DNA of 64,000 nt. Source: a virus. A model generated the notes under the pieces. That model had not been told where the DNA came from. It saw only the letters and a program-made list of their open reading frames with translations, and did no database searches. The position numbers and the translations under genes are program-made. Positions within the stretch are counted from its first letter, which is position 1, and every line of letters starts with the position of its first letter. The stretch is from the IMG/VR virus record IMGVR_UViG_3300027788_000004, positions 1-64,000 of that record, one strand, 5' to 3'. This document shows, piece after piece, positions 24,801 through 35,800 of the stretch.

Positions 24801-26477
24801 AGTATGCAAGATTTAACATACAACGATCTAGATAGAATTGAATTTTATCAAACACAGAATGATCCTGCAAATCAAGGATATTGTGATAGCATAGCTACAC
24901 TTCCATTAATACCAGGAACTGAACCATCATCTGGATTAAACGATTTAGATGCATATAAATGGAACTTAATAGAAGATACTGCTACATGGGCAGAAATGTG
25001 CCATCTATGGTGGGATATAACAGGACCTAAGATTACACAAATAAGTTTATCAGGTGGACCTGGTCTTATTCCATGGGACCTAGGCCCAAATATCGCGTTG
25101 AATTATTATGACAATTATATTATCCTAGTTGATGAAAGTATTTATAAGACACCTAATTCAGTTAACTCGTTTGTTAGAACAGTACCTAATATAAACCAAA
25201 TAATAGCTAATACAAATAGTACTTATGGAGATTATATAATAAATATGGATCCATTGGGTGATGGATATCCAACAAATGTATATCAATATCAGGGAGGTGG
25301 ACTTGGAGTTATTGGTGGTACTTCTTGGGTTAAGGTAGACGTAACTGGAGAAATTGATTGGATTGGAATTCAAGATCCTTCATTTGGAGGTACGTTAACA
25401 ACCCCTATTTTGCAAATTAAGGAAGTTGTAAGACAAATCAATATGGAATTAGAAACAAATCCAGGATATACTGCACATCCATTATTTGATAAGTATATAA
25501 CATATTATGAAGAAGAATATCAAGATCCTCTCAATCCGTTAGTACCTTATATTAGATTTGTATCTAAAAAACAATCTACTAATAAAAAGCATAAATTGCA
25601 AATCTTCTCGGCTAATACGTCGAGTAATCCAATGACTGGTATACTACTTGTAGATCAATCTACTAATGCTGCAGATTACGAATTATATTCATACATATCC
25701 AAAAACTTTGGAGATATGGGAGACATTCCGGTTACATTTGAAATCTTCGCAGTTGGTGCAAGTGGAGGTGTTATCACTATTCCTGGTCCAAGTACTTGGT
25801 TAGATAATTATGGAAATGAAGTTAATGGTATTACTGGATGGAATTATGGATTTACTGCTACTGGAATTTCTGCTTTATATACTGCATTAACTAATGTGAG
25901 TCAAGGATTAAATATATCAGGAACTGGAGCAAGTGGAGTTACTGGTCCTATACTTAATTATGGCTTTAATATGGTGTATGGAGCTTCTGGATATACCGGA
26001 GGAACTGGACCTACTGCTCAACCACCTTCTGGTTTAGTTCCTATTAAAATACAAGCATCTATAGATTATTTCTCTAGTTATGATGATCAATGCGTTTCAT
26101 TTACTGCTTCTGGTGTTACTGGTGCAACTAGCTGGGTTCTTGGCGGAACATCCGGAATTGCAGGAACTATGTGTGGAAGGTCTATCACATCAAATTCTAC
26201 ATGGAATACTTTACGTATTCATAAATATACAAGTGAGTTCCCAATACTCACCCAAATTCAATTTAATTATAGTCTTTCTCCTATGGAAGGTAAGACTTAT
26301 CCATCATGGACGTTGATTAAGGAAAATGATAATAATTGGGAGAATATATACTATAATAATCCATACTTCAGTTATCTGTTTACTCAGAAAGGAAGCTACA
26401 CACTTGAGCTGAATGTTACGGATAATAACGGAAATAGTAAAACAAAAACTAAAAAAGAATTCATAAAAATTATTTAA
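21861..26477 (+). CDS. Very large gp7/tail-protein-I-like baseplate wedge protein with PKD-like domains
   Basis: Residues about 245-450 hold a pattern typical of gp7/tail-protein-I-type wedge proteins: FKIFDDVDINEILPDYIKLN, LLLEWDNIFPFTGSYKALIN, ILKWFGYDQVTLKEYWLNID, later KLFALKQKLKNYFLPLNARI. After this conserved core the protein is extended with beta-rich domains. Two segments end in PKD-like motifs: GTYTVELRIYDSTGG near residue 897 and GSYTLELNVTDNNGN near the C-terminus. At 1,538 residues it is longer than T4 gp7 (1,032). The core probably wraps the wedge, and the Ig/PKD-like additions probably decorate the baseplate periphery. Confidence 0.6.
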   Translation: MSLKRQNYSWWRFFDKAGDNCNFTYNEDLDKWTGTIYLDKVSTDLIEYEPLYVLQEAETPVPMNAGNLYSPKKLNLSSWCPGATYNNILARWKDTEAGSTYSNVPELFLWSIENYPGPTPTVIKHDSLDITLDSNALDLVGPVIPPVGGLTGGTGQAVGTSPGSTWNAEALSIRVGLQSKNEDSYSRTLQLIDPNYLYEIGPSPNNFGCTAGIGVTSIGATHVFAEITFYGETEGEDDRLETMIENFGSTINNSDFKIFDDVDINEILPDYIKLNAKRKELLLEWDNIFPFTGSYKALINILKWFGYDQVTLKEYWLNIDEYLGKNEAEESRIRYKQTPIEDLFSTEPKTALMGDATMIPNKVYKKTSKFGLFYDITRDSGSFDDDGIPIVEEAFLFSNEEVLIKLFALKQKLKNYFLPLNARIVDIIGEAVYYARYDVNIWNDVCRIDDIELNINPCVKFMPEDGCSLITDLAPNNFIGIKIPPNLNMAGNTPFLVEQFGFTANNIGGIPLNNAAYGDTWTWTDQVTGATLTYTNTLVGATLGQIISGMADLWNSQTIEPFSSFQAMTGATGTDEWGVIVSWPGGTASTNGPTATMNIGTYEWLTVTQTSIVGPTGGSGLGPIVGGAPTGALSFWTVSASPGATNVGGTHGLPAFGSVPPAYPIIWHLLGDGPLAQYSSAFMGWFGNSNRSIYDLPDDPCAPIAAPFVLENCSFELNWEDAKVTYNQVDWVPTLAGPTQYLNFSGYDYTYIESSYPLGSTNSYGQTSTVSEGSVFDPPNFGNSGWPFYNTGTYTWGPYLPGCTFGCGPTPGSPYNWNGGPTMNFGMTSSILGPTATFTPWNNPVVYNWNNIGNGNFYELEWIITHDTSDYTVESGLLSLEDGNQFPILLDLTGTYTVELRIYDSTGGFSRWIEKAALCVNTKDLDFIGHYRSRVCDYQWDTKTITRQSDIVPAPPKPNLPTYEMYNSTWNLPVQENEQMSMQDLTYNDLDRIEFYQTQNDPANQGYCDSIATLPLIPGTEPSSGLNDLDAYKWNLIEDTATWAEMCHLWWDITGPKITQISLSGGPGLIPWDLGPNIALNYYDNYIILVDESIYKTPNSVNSFVRTVPNINQIIANTNSTYGDYIINMDPLGDGYPTNVYQYQGGGLGVIGGTSWVKVDVTGEIDWIGIQDPSFGGTLTTPILQIKEVVRQINMELETNPGYTAHPLFDKYITYYEEEYQDPLNPLVPYIRFVSKKQSTNKKHKLQIFSANTSSNPMTGILLVDQSTNAADYELYSYISKNFGDMGDIPVTFEIFAVGASGGVITIPGPSTWLDNYGNEVNGITGWNYGFTATGISALYTALTNVSQGLNISGTGASGVTGPILNYGFNMVYGASGYTGGTGPTAQPPSGLVPIKIQASIDYFSSYDDQCVSFTASGVTGATSWVLGGTSGIAGTMCGRSITSNSTWNTLRIHKYTSEFPILTQIQFNYSLSPMEGKTYPSWTLIKENDNNWENIYYNNPYFSYLFTQKGSYTLELNVTDNNGNSKTKTKKEFIKII

Positions 26478-26481
26478 GAAA

Positions 26482-27081
26482 ATGGCAGTAACAACTACAA
26501 CGATTGCAGGAACTGATTCACTTAGCGGATCCAGAATAACAATCAACGATAACTTCAAAACATTGGAGAACGCATTAAACAGCGTACTAAGTGCATTTGA
26601 TATTGTATCAGGGAGGTTTGATAACTCTGTATATGGGAGTGCAAATGATATTATAACAAACGGAATAACAATTAACGGTTCAGCTTTAACGAATGCATTA
26701 GTAGTAAATAATGGAAACATTAATCTTTTACTTGGTGATGTTAAAGTTGGTACAACTTATGGATTCTATGTTGGAAGTTTACTTCAACTAGATAAGTATA
26801 GTTTAGGCTTAACTGCTGCTGGTGGAACTTATCCAACATGGGATATGCGTAGTCCAGGTGGTACTTCTGATACAGTTGGTGGTGTAGTTTTACCTCACTT
26901 AACTGCAATTGGTTTTACATCGGTTGCTGGTGGAATTGCCGGTGGTGCTACTCCAGCTAATGGAACTATGATATTTACAGATTATGGAGGAGGTAATACA
27001 AACACACCTTTGAAAATCTGGTGGGATGGTGGTACTGCTGGTGCAACATGGTACGCTGTACAAGTTGTTCCTAACATTTAA
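26482..27081 (+). CDS. Small tail/fibre structural protein, 199 aa
   Basis: The N-terminus (DSLSGSRITINDNFKTLENALN) has the S-x-x-x-x-(R/K)-x-x-(I/F)-N-x-NF-x-x-L pattern. It also occurs at the start of the 37725 fibre protein (DSVNQFMEKVNFNFDQL), suggesting a shared baseplate-attachment module. The middle is beta-rich and glycine-rich. A trimeric fibre or attachment protein is likely. It follows the gp7-like gene by 4 bases. Confidence 0.5.
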   Translation: MAVTTTTIAGTDSLSGSRITINDNFKTLENALNSVLSAFDIVSGRFDNSVYGSANDIITNGITINGSALTNALVVNNGNINLLLGDVKVGTTYGFYVGSLLQLDKYSLGLTAAGGTYPTWDMRSPGGTSDTVGGVVLPHLTAIGFTSVAGGIAGGATPANGTMIFTDYGGGNTNTPLKIWWDGGTAGATWYAVQVVPNI

Positions 27082-27101
27082 TAAAATAAAATAAATAATA
27101 G

Positions 27102-29144
27102 ATGGCTACTTCATACCTTCAGCCCTTAAAAGTACAGGGTGGAACATTTTATACATTTGCATCCGCAGCTAAGGACATATCTAAAACCTTTACTGATGAT
27201 AACGCTAGGTTTGTATTTTCTAAATACGCTTTACTAGAATTACCATCAGTACAAACTCCTAGTCTAGGAAACAATACTATTATATGGCAAGCATTAGATT
27301 CTCTAAGTGGAACTTCTAGTTCTGGTAGTGTAGTAGCTAATGGTTTTAACGCAGTTGATAATAATTTTAATTTTGCTCAAGCATTTCAATCATATGCATT
27401 AAATTTTGAACAACTTGTTTTAGCAAGTCAAAATAATTTAATACAAGCATACGATGAAACTATATTCTCTACTACTGCTGAGAGAATATGGTGGCATTTC
27501 TTAAAAAATATAAACGCTATACGTTGGGAAGATGCAAATACAACAAGCCAAGCTAATACAACTGGTAGATATACTGAAGAATCTCCTGCCGGAAGTACGT
27601 ATAGCTATACTCCAGTAACAAAATACTTAGGAGATATAGAAATAATAAATAGTATAAGTAAAGGTGGCCAGTCATATTCTGAAATTTATATTCACGTTCC
27701 TACTAGTCATGGAGGAACTCCGTTAGTTTTATTCAAAACGTTAGAAGACGATAATTATAAACCAGGAATGTTTTGGAATGGCGATGGTACTGGTCAAATT
27801 TTTGGAAGAGCTCCTGGTATTAGCCCATTTGGATTAAATAACAATGCCTTTTACGATAATGGTACTAATGATACCTATATTCTAGGCGCAACCTTTGGTA
27901 ATTCTGCTAATAGTAATGTAACATCTTATATACAATCAACTCCATATATAAGTAGAATATCACACATGGATGGTGTTGCTTTAGATTTTGATGCTTCAAA
28001 TTATTATCCTATTACTAAAGATCCTGAATTAAATACAATCGGAGATTTTAATGCTTCTGCTGTAAGTTCTGATTTCAAATTTAATGCATGTCTTGTTTAT
28101 TATGATACTTATGATGTGTCAAATCCTCAAAACTTTGCAAGAAATCTATATGGAGTTTTAATACTAGATGATTATGAAAATGGACCTTCTATATCTACAC
28201 TAAAAGGCTTTAATAAATTTAAGCCTAATGCTATAACAAAACTTAATGGTAATTCATATGGTCTTAAACTAAATCTTAAATTCGATACTTCGTCTGATAA
28301 TGTTGGAGTTGAAACTGTTATTAGAGAAGATTTAACATTCGGTATGGATTTATTTGCAGATGCATCAGTTAGATTGCAAGAATCTGCAGACATGTTTATA
28401 GATCAAAAATTAGAAAATATAAAATTAGAAAATAGAGTAACTTCTTTAGAGCAATACTATTTTCAACAATCAGACTTAATTGTATTAGAACAACAGATTG
28501 CAAGTTTACAAACTACTGTTAGTAATACACAAACTAGTTATGCTGGAGAAACTACCTTATTAGATTTAATAAGATTAAATTCTTCTGATATCAACGATAT
28601 TCTAACAGGTAAAGTCAATGTTAATTTAACATACAATACTGATATAGTACAACCAGGTCCTGGAATAATTATAGATCAATCAGTACCTAATCAAATTACG
28701 GTTGAAAATAAAGTTGAAAATTATTATTCATTTAGTGTTTGTGGAAATACTTCAGGATATTTGAATTATGGAATAAATAACGGTATGACTGCTGGAGCTA
28801 CTGGAAACGGTAATAAATTAATCCTTGGAGAATTTACAAATTACTTTAAGAATGTAGGAGCAACTGCACCAGTTTTTTTAGATGATCTTGTGATTAATAT
28901 AGATGATTCTCAATGTACTTGGAGTAAAGGACAAACTATGCGAATTGTATTTAATGATATAATTAACATAGGAACTTGGAAAATAAATATAAAGACTGAT
29001 TCTACTAATCAAATGTCTAGCGGAAACTACGGAGTTTTAGTAGGTAGCTTAAACATTGCGGATCTAGTCACAACAAAACCGATCATAGAAATTATATGCA
29101 CTAATGAGACAAATTACTCATTTAATGTAGATGTTATTAAATAA
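27102..29144 (+). CDS. Tail/baseplate structural protein, 680 aa
   Basis: I do not recognise a specific family. The N-terminal region (residues 1-150) has mixed helices with FSKYALLELP and AERIWWHFLKNINAIRWED. A beta-rich middle follows. Residues about 425-490 are a coiled coil (IKLENRVTSLEQYYFQQSDLI), and the final 130 residues form a compact beta domain. A coiled-coil stalk plus terminal beta domain suggests a peripheral baseplate or fibre component that trimerises. It belongs to the string of large structural genes after the wedge proteins. Confidence 0.5.
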   Translation: MATSYLQPLKVQGGTFYTFASAAKDISKTFTDDNARFVFSKYALLELPSVQTPSLGNNTIIWQALDSLSGTSSSGSVVANGFNAVDNNFNFAQAFQSYALNFEQLVLASQNNLIQAYDETIFSTTAERIWWHFLKNINAIRWEDANTTSQANTTGRYTEESPAGSTYSYTPVTKYLGDIEIINSISKGGQSYSEIYIHVPTSHGGTPLVLFKTLEDDNYKPGMFWNGDGTGQIFGRAPGISPFGLNNNAFYDNGTNDTYILGATFGNSANSNVTSYIQSTPYISRISHMDGVALDFDASNYYPITKDPELNTIGDFNASAVSSDFKFNACLVYYDTYDVSNPQNFARNLYGVLILDDYENGPSISTLKGFNKFKPNAITKLNGNSYGLKLNLKFDTSSDNVGVETVIREDLTFGMDLFADASVRLQESADMFIDQKLENIKLENRVTSLEQYYFQQSDLIVLEQQIASLQTTVSNTQTSYAGETTLLDLIRLNSSDINDILTGKVNVNLTYNTDIVQPGPGIIIDQSVPNQITVENKVENYYSFSVCGNTSGYLNYGINNGMTAGATGNGNKLILGEFTNYFKNVGATAPVFLDDLVINIDDSQCTWSKGQTMRIVFNDIINIGTWKINIKTDSTNQMSSGNYGVLVGSLNIADLVTTKPIIEIICTNETNYSFNVDVIK

Positions 29145-29157
29145 AAAATAGAATAGA

Positions 29158-32100
29158 ATGGCCAATTCAAATATAGATTATACAACACAGTATTCATTAT
29201 CATCATTATTAGATAACCTCTTGAGAGTTAATCAAAACTCTTTAGAGATTATGAATAAGTTGTCTAACATTACAACTACAGACTCAGATGTGGTTGAGAT
29301 CGATGTAATAGATTCAAATAATCAAATCAGTAAAGTATTCGTTCCTAGTTATGGTCAGATTAAAGCTGATATTAATAGACTAAACGAAAATGTTAAACAA
29401 TTATCAGGTATTGGAGATGCTAATGCAAATGTTCAATTAGAAGATGGTTCATTTAGAAAATTAATGTTAGCTAATTTACAGCTAGAAGGAAAAACTATTA
29501 AAAACATTGCAGCACCTACAACGTTTGAAACTAAAACGAACTGGTTTTTTGAACAATTTCTTAATCCATTATTATACATTTCATTTGATTTTACTGGACA
29601 GATCCCTTCACAAACAGAACGATGTAAAGTACAGAGATTTATATTAAATTTATCTACAACTGCACAAGCAAATGTTTGGAAGAATTTAATAAATGGAAAG
29701 TCTAATTTAGGTTATGTAGATTTTTTCCAATTATTGCTCCAGCATAATATAACATATTTTCTAGATGAAGATATTATCGATACTCCTCCAAGAGATCTAA
29801 GATTTTCTGGAGACTTTACTGTACTCCAGGTATTTGATGATGCTGTTACTGAAATAATTGATGGAGCTGCATTTACTAAAAGACTTTTTAAGATACAATT
29901 AAATACTCTTAATTATAATGATTCAACTTCAGAATATAAGAAAACTCAGCAACTTAAATTAGGAGATTCTTTTATTATAGTTAACGAAGGTAAAGATTCT
30001 ACAACTAGATATCAGATAACTAATATAGATACTGATGGTGGAAACATCGTGCAAATTAAATTGATTGAAGGACATGATCTTTTAGCAATAGGAACAAAAT
30101 TAGAATACTATAACACTCAAAGCATAGCTACAACATTAGATGTAAATGTAGGATTTAATGAATATACCGTAGTTTTTGTTAAACCGATTAATCCTCAATC
30201 TAAAATACCTGCGATCGATTGGTCACCGGGAGTTGCATTTTATACTAACTCTTTACAAATTACCGATGCAGCAGGAAGAGTTGTATCTTTAGAAGAATAC
30301 TATAAAGAAAAGGTTGTAGACTTTGGAACTTATTTATATAATATGGCTAAGGATGGAATTCCACCGGCTACATTAGGAGAAACTCCAAACACACCAACAG
30401 TTGCTGATACAGATTTTGTAGTATCACAAATAAATAATCACATTACTGATGTTTCTAGAATTGAAAAAATAAAGGCATTACAAAGTGAAAAAACTAGTAT
30501 TCAATCTAAATTAGATTCTCTTAATAATTCTATCAAGACCAAGAGAGCTGATATGAATACTAAAAGATATACATCACAATCTCAACGAGATACTGATCAA
30601 TCAGAATTAAATGAATTGATAAACAATAGTTCTTCTAATTCTGTGTTATTAAAATCTTCGGTTGATGAAATAATTGCATTAGCAGATTCTGATAATTTAG
30701 AAGGAATTACACCTAAGTTTAGAGTTAAAGGATTCTGGCCAGTTCCAGAACCTATGCCATCGTTAAGAACTGCACCACAAGAAGTTGTGCAATTTGTAAT
30801 ACAATACAGATATGTAACTAAAGATGGTGGTGCGAATCAACCAGAACAAATAACATTTAAGGATAATAATGGAACTGAGAGAAGAGGAACCTTCTCTGCT
30901 TGGACTGAATTGCAAACACCGGTAAGGAAACGTACAAAGGATGATGTTACTGGACAGTATACTTGGGTTATTGAAGATGTTGAAAACGCAGATTCTGTTA
31001 ATATCAATCAATTAGATATAGCTATTAAACAAGGTGAAGGAGTTGAGATTAAAATAAAATCTCTTTCTGAAGCAGGATGGCCTAGTAATCCTACGGAATC
31101 TCCATTTAGTGATATAGTTAGAGTAAATTTTCCAGATGAATTAGTATCATCAAATGAAGTTAGTAAAATAGTTGAACAAGCAAGATTATCGTCAGAAGCA
31201 TTAGAAATTACAACGGCATTAGCAGATACCGGTATTACTCAACATATATCAGAACAGTTTACACAAAACGAAACTTTTTATGCACACACAGCTAATGGAA
31301 TTGCATCAGGATTCTTAACCGATGAACAAAACGTAGTTAATCTATTCGAAAAATTATCTAGTTTTGATATTCGAATTACTCAAATAGAGGAAGCATTGAC
31401 TGGAGAGAAAGGAAAACTAGCAGTAACTATTATAGATCCAGGTGGACGTAACTTTGGAGTTAGGAATAATACATTAGTTAAATTATTTGGTGGAAATTAT
31501 ATAGATCTAGTAAAGGATTTAACTGTTAAAAAAGGCGTTATTGTTAGTAAAACTTATTTATTACAGTTATCAAATGCAAATGCTACTCCTTTAGAATTAT
31601 ATTCTAGAGAATTTGGAAATTACACTAAGGTTGTTAATGCGAGTTATGTATCAGGTACTGGATTTGATTCTAGTGAAATAGATTACAATACTTCTAGGAA
31701 ATATGATTCTGTTCCACTAGGACCTAGTAATTTATCGCCAAATGATATTGCAACATACGATCAATTTATAGATTTACCATATCAATCCGGACAAGTAAAA
31801 GGACAATATATAAACCCACGATACTCGAGCGTAGATGGAACCGTTAATTTATATGAAAATGTTAACTCAACTACTGGTGTTCCAGAAGCTACATTACCAA
31901 TAGATGCTATAAATTTGTTTCCTGATCCTACATTGCTTGTATCATTAACAGATTATACTAATCATGAATATAATCTTTCAGCTGCATATCCTTTACCTGG
32001 TGCTGGTACAGTTGCTGGAGAATTTATTTGGTCTGGGGATACAGTTACCGGTACACCACAAACAGTTTCTACCGCATCGATTGCTAACTGGAATAATGGA

Positions 32101-32841
32101 ATATATGTACACGTAGATCATCCATCAATATCAGCTTGGGGAGATGTTACCGCTACACCTATTATAGGCCCTCAAGGAATTGGAGCTGCCGGTCCAACAG
32201 GTGTTAGAAACTCAGGATTTGCTCCATTAATTTCTACCGATATTACTAGTGGTAGTCAAAAACAAGCAGCTTATTGGTACTATCCTCTAACAGCAACTCT
32301 ACCAACTGCGGAGTCAGGTCACGTAAGTAAAATGTCTTTTGAGGTATATGACCAGTATTTATTAGGTCCTAATTCATGTGGATCATATTTATTCGTTTCT
32401 CCTAGAAATAACACTGGTGCAATTAATGTAGATGGTGCAAATCAATTATCTACCAGTACATTAAATTTCGGAACAAAATACGCCGATAATATACCATTGA
32501 TTTTCCAATACAGAATGACCGATTATTTTGGTGCAACTTCAAGTGGTTTAGGTAATGTTGGTGGAGATATTAGTGGAACAACTAATCAATTAGAATATAC
32601 GAAAAGAATTGGCCTTGATATTTATTCAAACATCGACGAGAGATTCTCGTTTGATATTGAAATAACCGCTCGATACAGATCAGCATCATTACAGTTCGAA
32701 GAGGTACCTACTACTAGCCTATCAGCGGTAGTTGATGATTTAACTAGAACGGTGAGAATTCTAAATCCTCAAGTTTCTGGTATTCGTCAAGAAAATGCAG
32801 ACGGTTCACGAGGTAGTAACTTGTTAGGATCTATACAATAA
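29158..32841 (+). CDS. Large tail/baseplate structural protein with coiled coil and FN3-like region, 1,227 aa
   Basis: The N-terminal region (residues 1-250) contains helices around VNQNSLEIMNKLSN and a compact domain with NWFFEQFLNPLLYISFDF. A Lys/Ser/Asp-rich coiled coil spans about residues 430-510. A fibronectin-III-like region (about 525-665) contains VVQFVIQYRYVT, WTELQTPVRKR, and VEIKIKSLSEAGWPS, the last matching FN3 G-strand style. A long beta-rich C-terminal part follows. FN3-like domains are common on phage tails and are thought to bind surface carbohydrates. Family not otherwise identified. Confidence 0.5.
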   Translation: MANSNIDYTTQYSLSSLLDNLLRVNQNSLEIMNKLSNITTTDSDVVEIDVIDSNNQISKVFVPSYGQIKADINRLNENVKQLSGIGDANANVQLEDGSFRKLMLANLQLEGKTIKNIAAPTTFETKTNWFFEQFLNPLLYISFDFTGQIPSQTERCKVQRFILNLSTTAQANVWKNLINGKSNLGYVDFFQLLLQHNITYFLDEDIIDTPPRDLRFSGDFTVLQVFDDAVTEIIDGAAFTKRLFKIQLNTLNYNDSTSEYKKTQQLKLGDSFIIVNEGKDSTTRYQITNIDTDGGNIVQIKLIEGHDLLAIGTKLEYYNTQSIATTLDVNVGFNEYTVVFVKPINPQSKIPAIDWSPGVAFYTNSLQITDAAGRVVSLEEYYKEKVVDFGTYLYNMAKDGIPPATLGETPNTPTVADTDFVVSQINNHITDVSRIEKIKALQSEKTSIQSKLDSLNNSIKTKRADMNTKRYTSQSQRDTDQSELNELINNSSSNSVLLKSSVDEIIALADSDNLEGITPKFRVKGFWPVPEPMPSLRTAPQEVVQFVIQYRYVTKDGGANQPEQITFKDNNGTERRGTFSAWTELQTPVRKRTKDDVTGQYTWVIEDVENADSVNINQLDIAIKQGEGVEIKIKSLSEAGWPSNPTESPFSDIVRVNFPDELVSSNEVSKIVEQARLSSEALEITTALADTGITQHISEQFTQNETFYAHTANGIASGFLTDEQNVVNLFEKLSSFDIRITQIEEALTGEKGKLAVTIIDPGGRNFGVRNNTLVKLFGGNYIDLVKDLTVKKGVIVSKTYLLQLSNANATPLELYSREFGNYTKVVNASYVSGTGFDSSEIDYNTSRKYDSVPLGPSNLSPNDIATYDQFIDLPYQSGQVKGQYINPRYSSVDGTVNLYENVNSTTGVPEATLPIDAINLFPDPTLLVSLTDYTNHEYNLSAAYPLPGAGTVAGEFIWSGDTVTGTPQTVSTASIANWNNGIYVHVDHPSISAWGDVTATPIIGPQGIGAAGPTGVRNSGFAPLISTDITSGSQKQAAYWYYPLTATLPTAESGHVSKMSFEVYDQYLLGPNSCGSYLFVSPRNNTGAINVDGANQLSTSTLNFGTKYADNIPLIFQYRMTDYFGATSSGLGNVGGDISGTTNQLEYTKRIGLDIYSNIDERFSFDIEITARYRSASLQFEEVPTTSLSAVVDDLTRTVRILNPQVSGIRQENADGSRGSNLLGSIQ

Positions 32842-32855
32842 TGGATAAATAAATT

Positions 32856-35800
32856 ATGACGAAAGAAATACTCCAAAAATCATCATTCGGTCTTTTAAGA
32901 ACCAATCCTAAATTATCATCTAATGTAAAAATTTTAGTAGATAGCGAAGATTCTGTGTTTTTAGAATCCTTTAGCGCAAATGATGAATTATCAAAATCTA
33001 AATATAAACGATTTACCGTTTCTTCTAAGGGAGATTATTATTTCGATTTGTATAGATTCTATAACCAACGAGTTCCAACTCAATTAACGGATATATTCGA
33101 GGTTGCAACTAAAGATAGAAGCATATCTATTAAGAATGAATTTGGTTTGCAATATGATGATTTTTATCAGTATGGCGCACAACCAAAAAATTCTAAATTA
33201 TATACTGAGGAATTTTCTTTATTTGCACCTATGTGGATAGAGCCTTCTAACATACCAGATTATTTTGTTATATTTAGAACAGAAGATCCAGTATCAGTAA
33301 ATACAAAAAACTTAACAGATCAAGCAGATCCTACTACAATAAATTTAGTTTCAAATCCTAAATATCTTACAGATAATATATTAGAAAAGAGTCAGATTGT
33401 TACATCGTATGATTTAACATCAAGATCTAATATAGGAAGATATATTAGAAATCATGCAGGATCTGTCTTATTTCCAGAATCTGCATTATTGATGAGTTAC
33501 GACCATAATAGATATGCAGAATATAATGGAATTGGCATTGGTGCACCAGGTTTTACGAGCAAATCTAGATCTTTATTTCATGATACTTGGCCAAGAGACA
33601 AAACGATTATAGAATACGAAAGTATAGTAACCAATGGTTTTTCTGAGCTTGGCGTTGTTTCTGCAAATATCCTTAATTTAGAATTTCTATTTGATGATAA
33701 ACTAAAATCTACTAAATATGAATTTTATAGATATTTTGGTTTATTTGTTAATGCAGCAGAATATAATAAATTTTATATAGATGGAAGTTCCTTGTTTAGT
33801 GATAGATTTATTCAAAGTAACCAGATTCCTATACCTACACAAAATGATATAGGATATAATACAAACGTAAACGATCAAATACAAACTAACACAGATGGTA
33901 TAGTATTATATGCAGAACAACCTCCAATATCTGCAGTTGGTGCTTCATTTTTCCTTAACGAAATTGTTAAAGATATGCCTAGAATAGGATATGTTAAAGA
34001 TGTAGCGAATAAATTTCATAAGATTAAAAATAATTCAGCGTTTAATTATGGTACATTAAGGTTAGATGATACTTCAATAAATTGGAAAGATTTTGCAGGA
34101 TATTCTACTCCGGATAATTATATAGATGCCGAGTTTAATCTAAATGTAAAAGGACGACCGAGTTGTGTAATAGATTTTCAAAGTGTTCCTCTTAACGATG
34201 ATGAATTTCGATTATTATTCACAGATACTACTGAGGTTGGTGTAAACTTAAATATATTAGATGCATTTACGATTACCGCGTCTAATACATTACCAGCAAC
34301 CACATCCGTATCTAATTTATATAGTAGTCTAGGATCTACTGCAAATATAGCAGAAGCTTTTGCAAATTGTGTGAATACCAGACACGAGTATTATCCTGAT
34401 TTTGTTTCAATACGAGCTGTAAGTATAGGCTCTCGGGTATGTATATTTTCTAGTATCCCAAGCGCATCATGGAATAAAATTAAAATTTCTTCATATTCAA
34501 GTGCTGTGATAGAATCTCAAATTGCTATAAAATTTATAACAGGATCAACTGGATATAATCAAACAACATATCAAAGTAGTCCGCAACCTTATACACAAGT
34601 ATTTGGGTTTATTGCTCATGGTAATTTTGTTGGAGGTAATGATAACCCTAAGGCAAAGGTAAAAATATCTGCAGACGATACATCATTAGTAAATAATTCT
34701 AATTATGTTACGACTGATACTGGAAATTCTATCGTTAATACTATAGTTCCTTATATGGATGAGCCTTTATTAAATGTTCGTGGTGAAATAATAGGATTCA
34801 ATGATTTTGATAAGTATTATACAGTTAATATATTAGATACATCTAACGACATTATTTTAACATCTTCTAAACAATTACCTATACTTTCTTTAGGATCTAA
34901 TGAATGTGGATTATTTTCAATATATCAATTTAAGGATTTTGATTATGATTTCTATTCTACTCAATATATGAAAACTGCAGATGCTGATCGAGAAAAACTA
35001 GATGCTTGGTATTTAGGTGCTACTGGGCCCGGTGGATACACATCATCATTTTCTATAGGTGCTACTGGAGTTTCTGGAGCTACATTTTGGATCAATCCTA
35101 TAATAGGACCATCATCTTCTTTTGCAGAAAATGGAGGATACTTTGGTCTTATGGGTATACCTGATATTTTTACAGATACGGATAGTGTTATTACTAATGA
35201 ATATGATCGATTAAAAGAAAATTTTGTTAAACAATTAGTGTTACCTTCTAGAGTTTCTCCTTTTATTAGTAAATGGGTATATGATGATGATAGCTTAGAT
35301 GTTCGACAAAATCCATATAGATTAAATTCTTCATCTGCATTTAGATATCCTAACTTCGGACCTTCATTCAGAGAATTTAGTTCTAACGCAAAGTTTTATA
35401 CACACGAATGGTTATATTTACAAAAGTATCCACCATACATGACATTCAACGAGAAAATTAACTCGTTTTCTTATTTTAACGAGCCGATAAACGTCGGCAC
35501 AACATACACAACAGGTACAGGATCAACCGCATTTGGATTAGCAACAGTAGATGGACCAACTGGAGTAGATTTAGATTATTTTAGAGAATACTTTACTAGA
35601 GAAACTATTGGAGGAACTTCAGTATCTACTCAAACTAAATATAGCACTTTTGCATATGGACAAGAGAATAGATTTTCGGAAACATTATTTAGAGGTGTAA
35701 AGGCTGTAGTTAAGCCTAAAGTTGATTATAGCGATGTAAACTATAATATAAGAGAACTTAAATTCCAGAAGAGTACTAAATATAATGACTATAAATTTGC

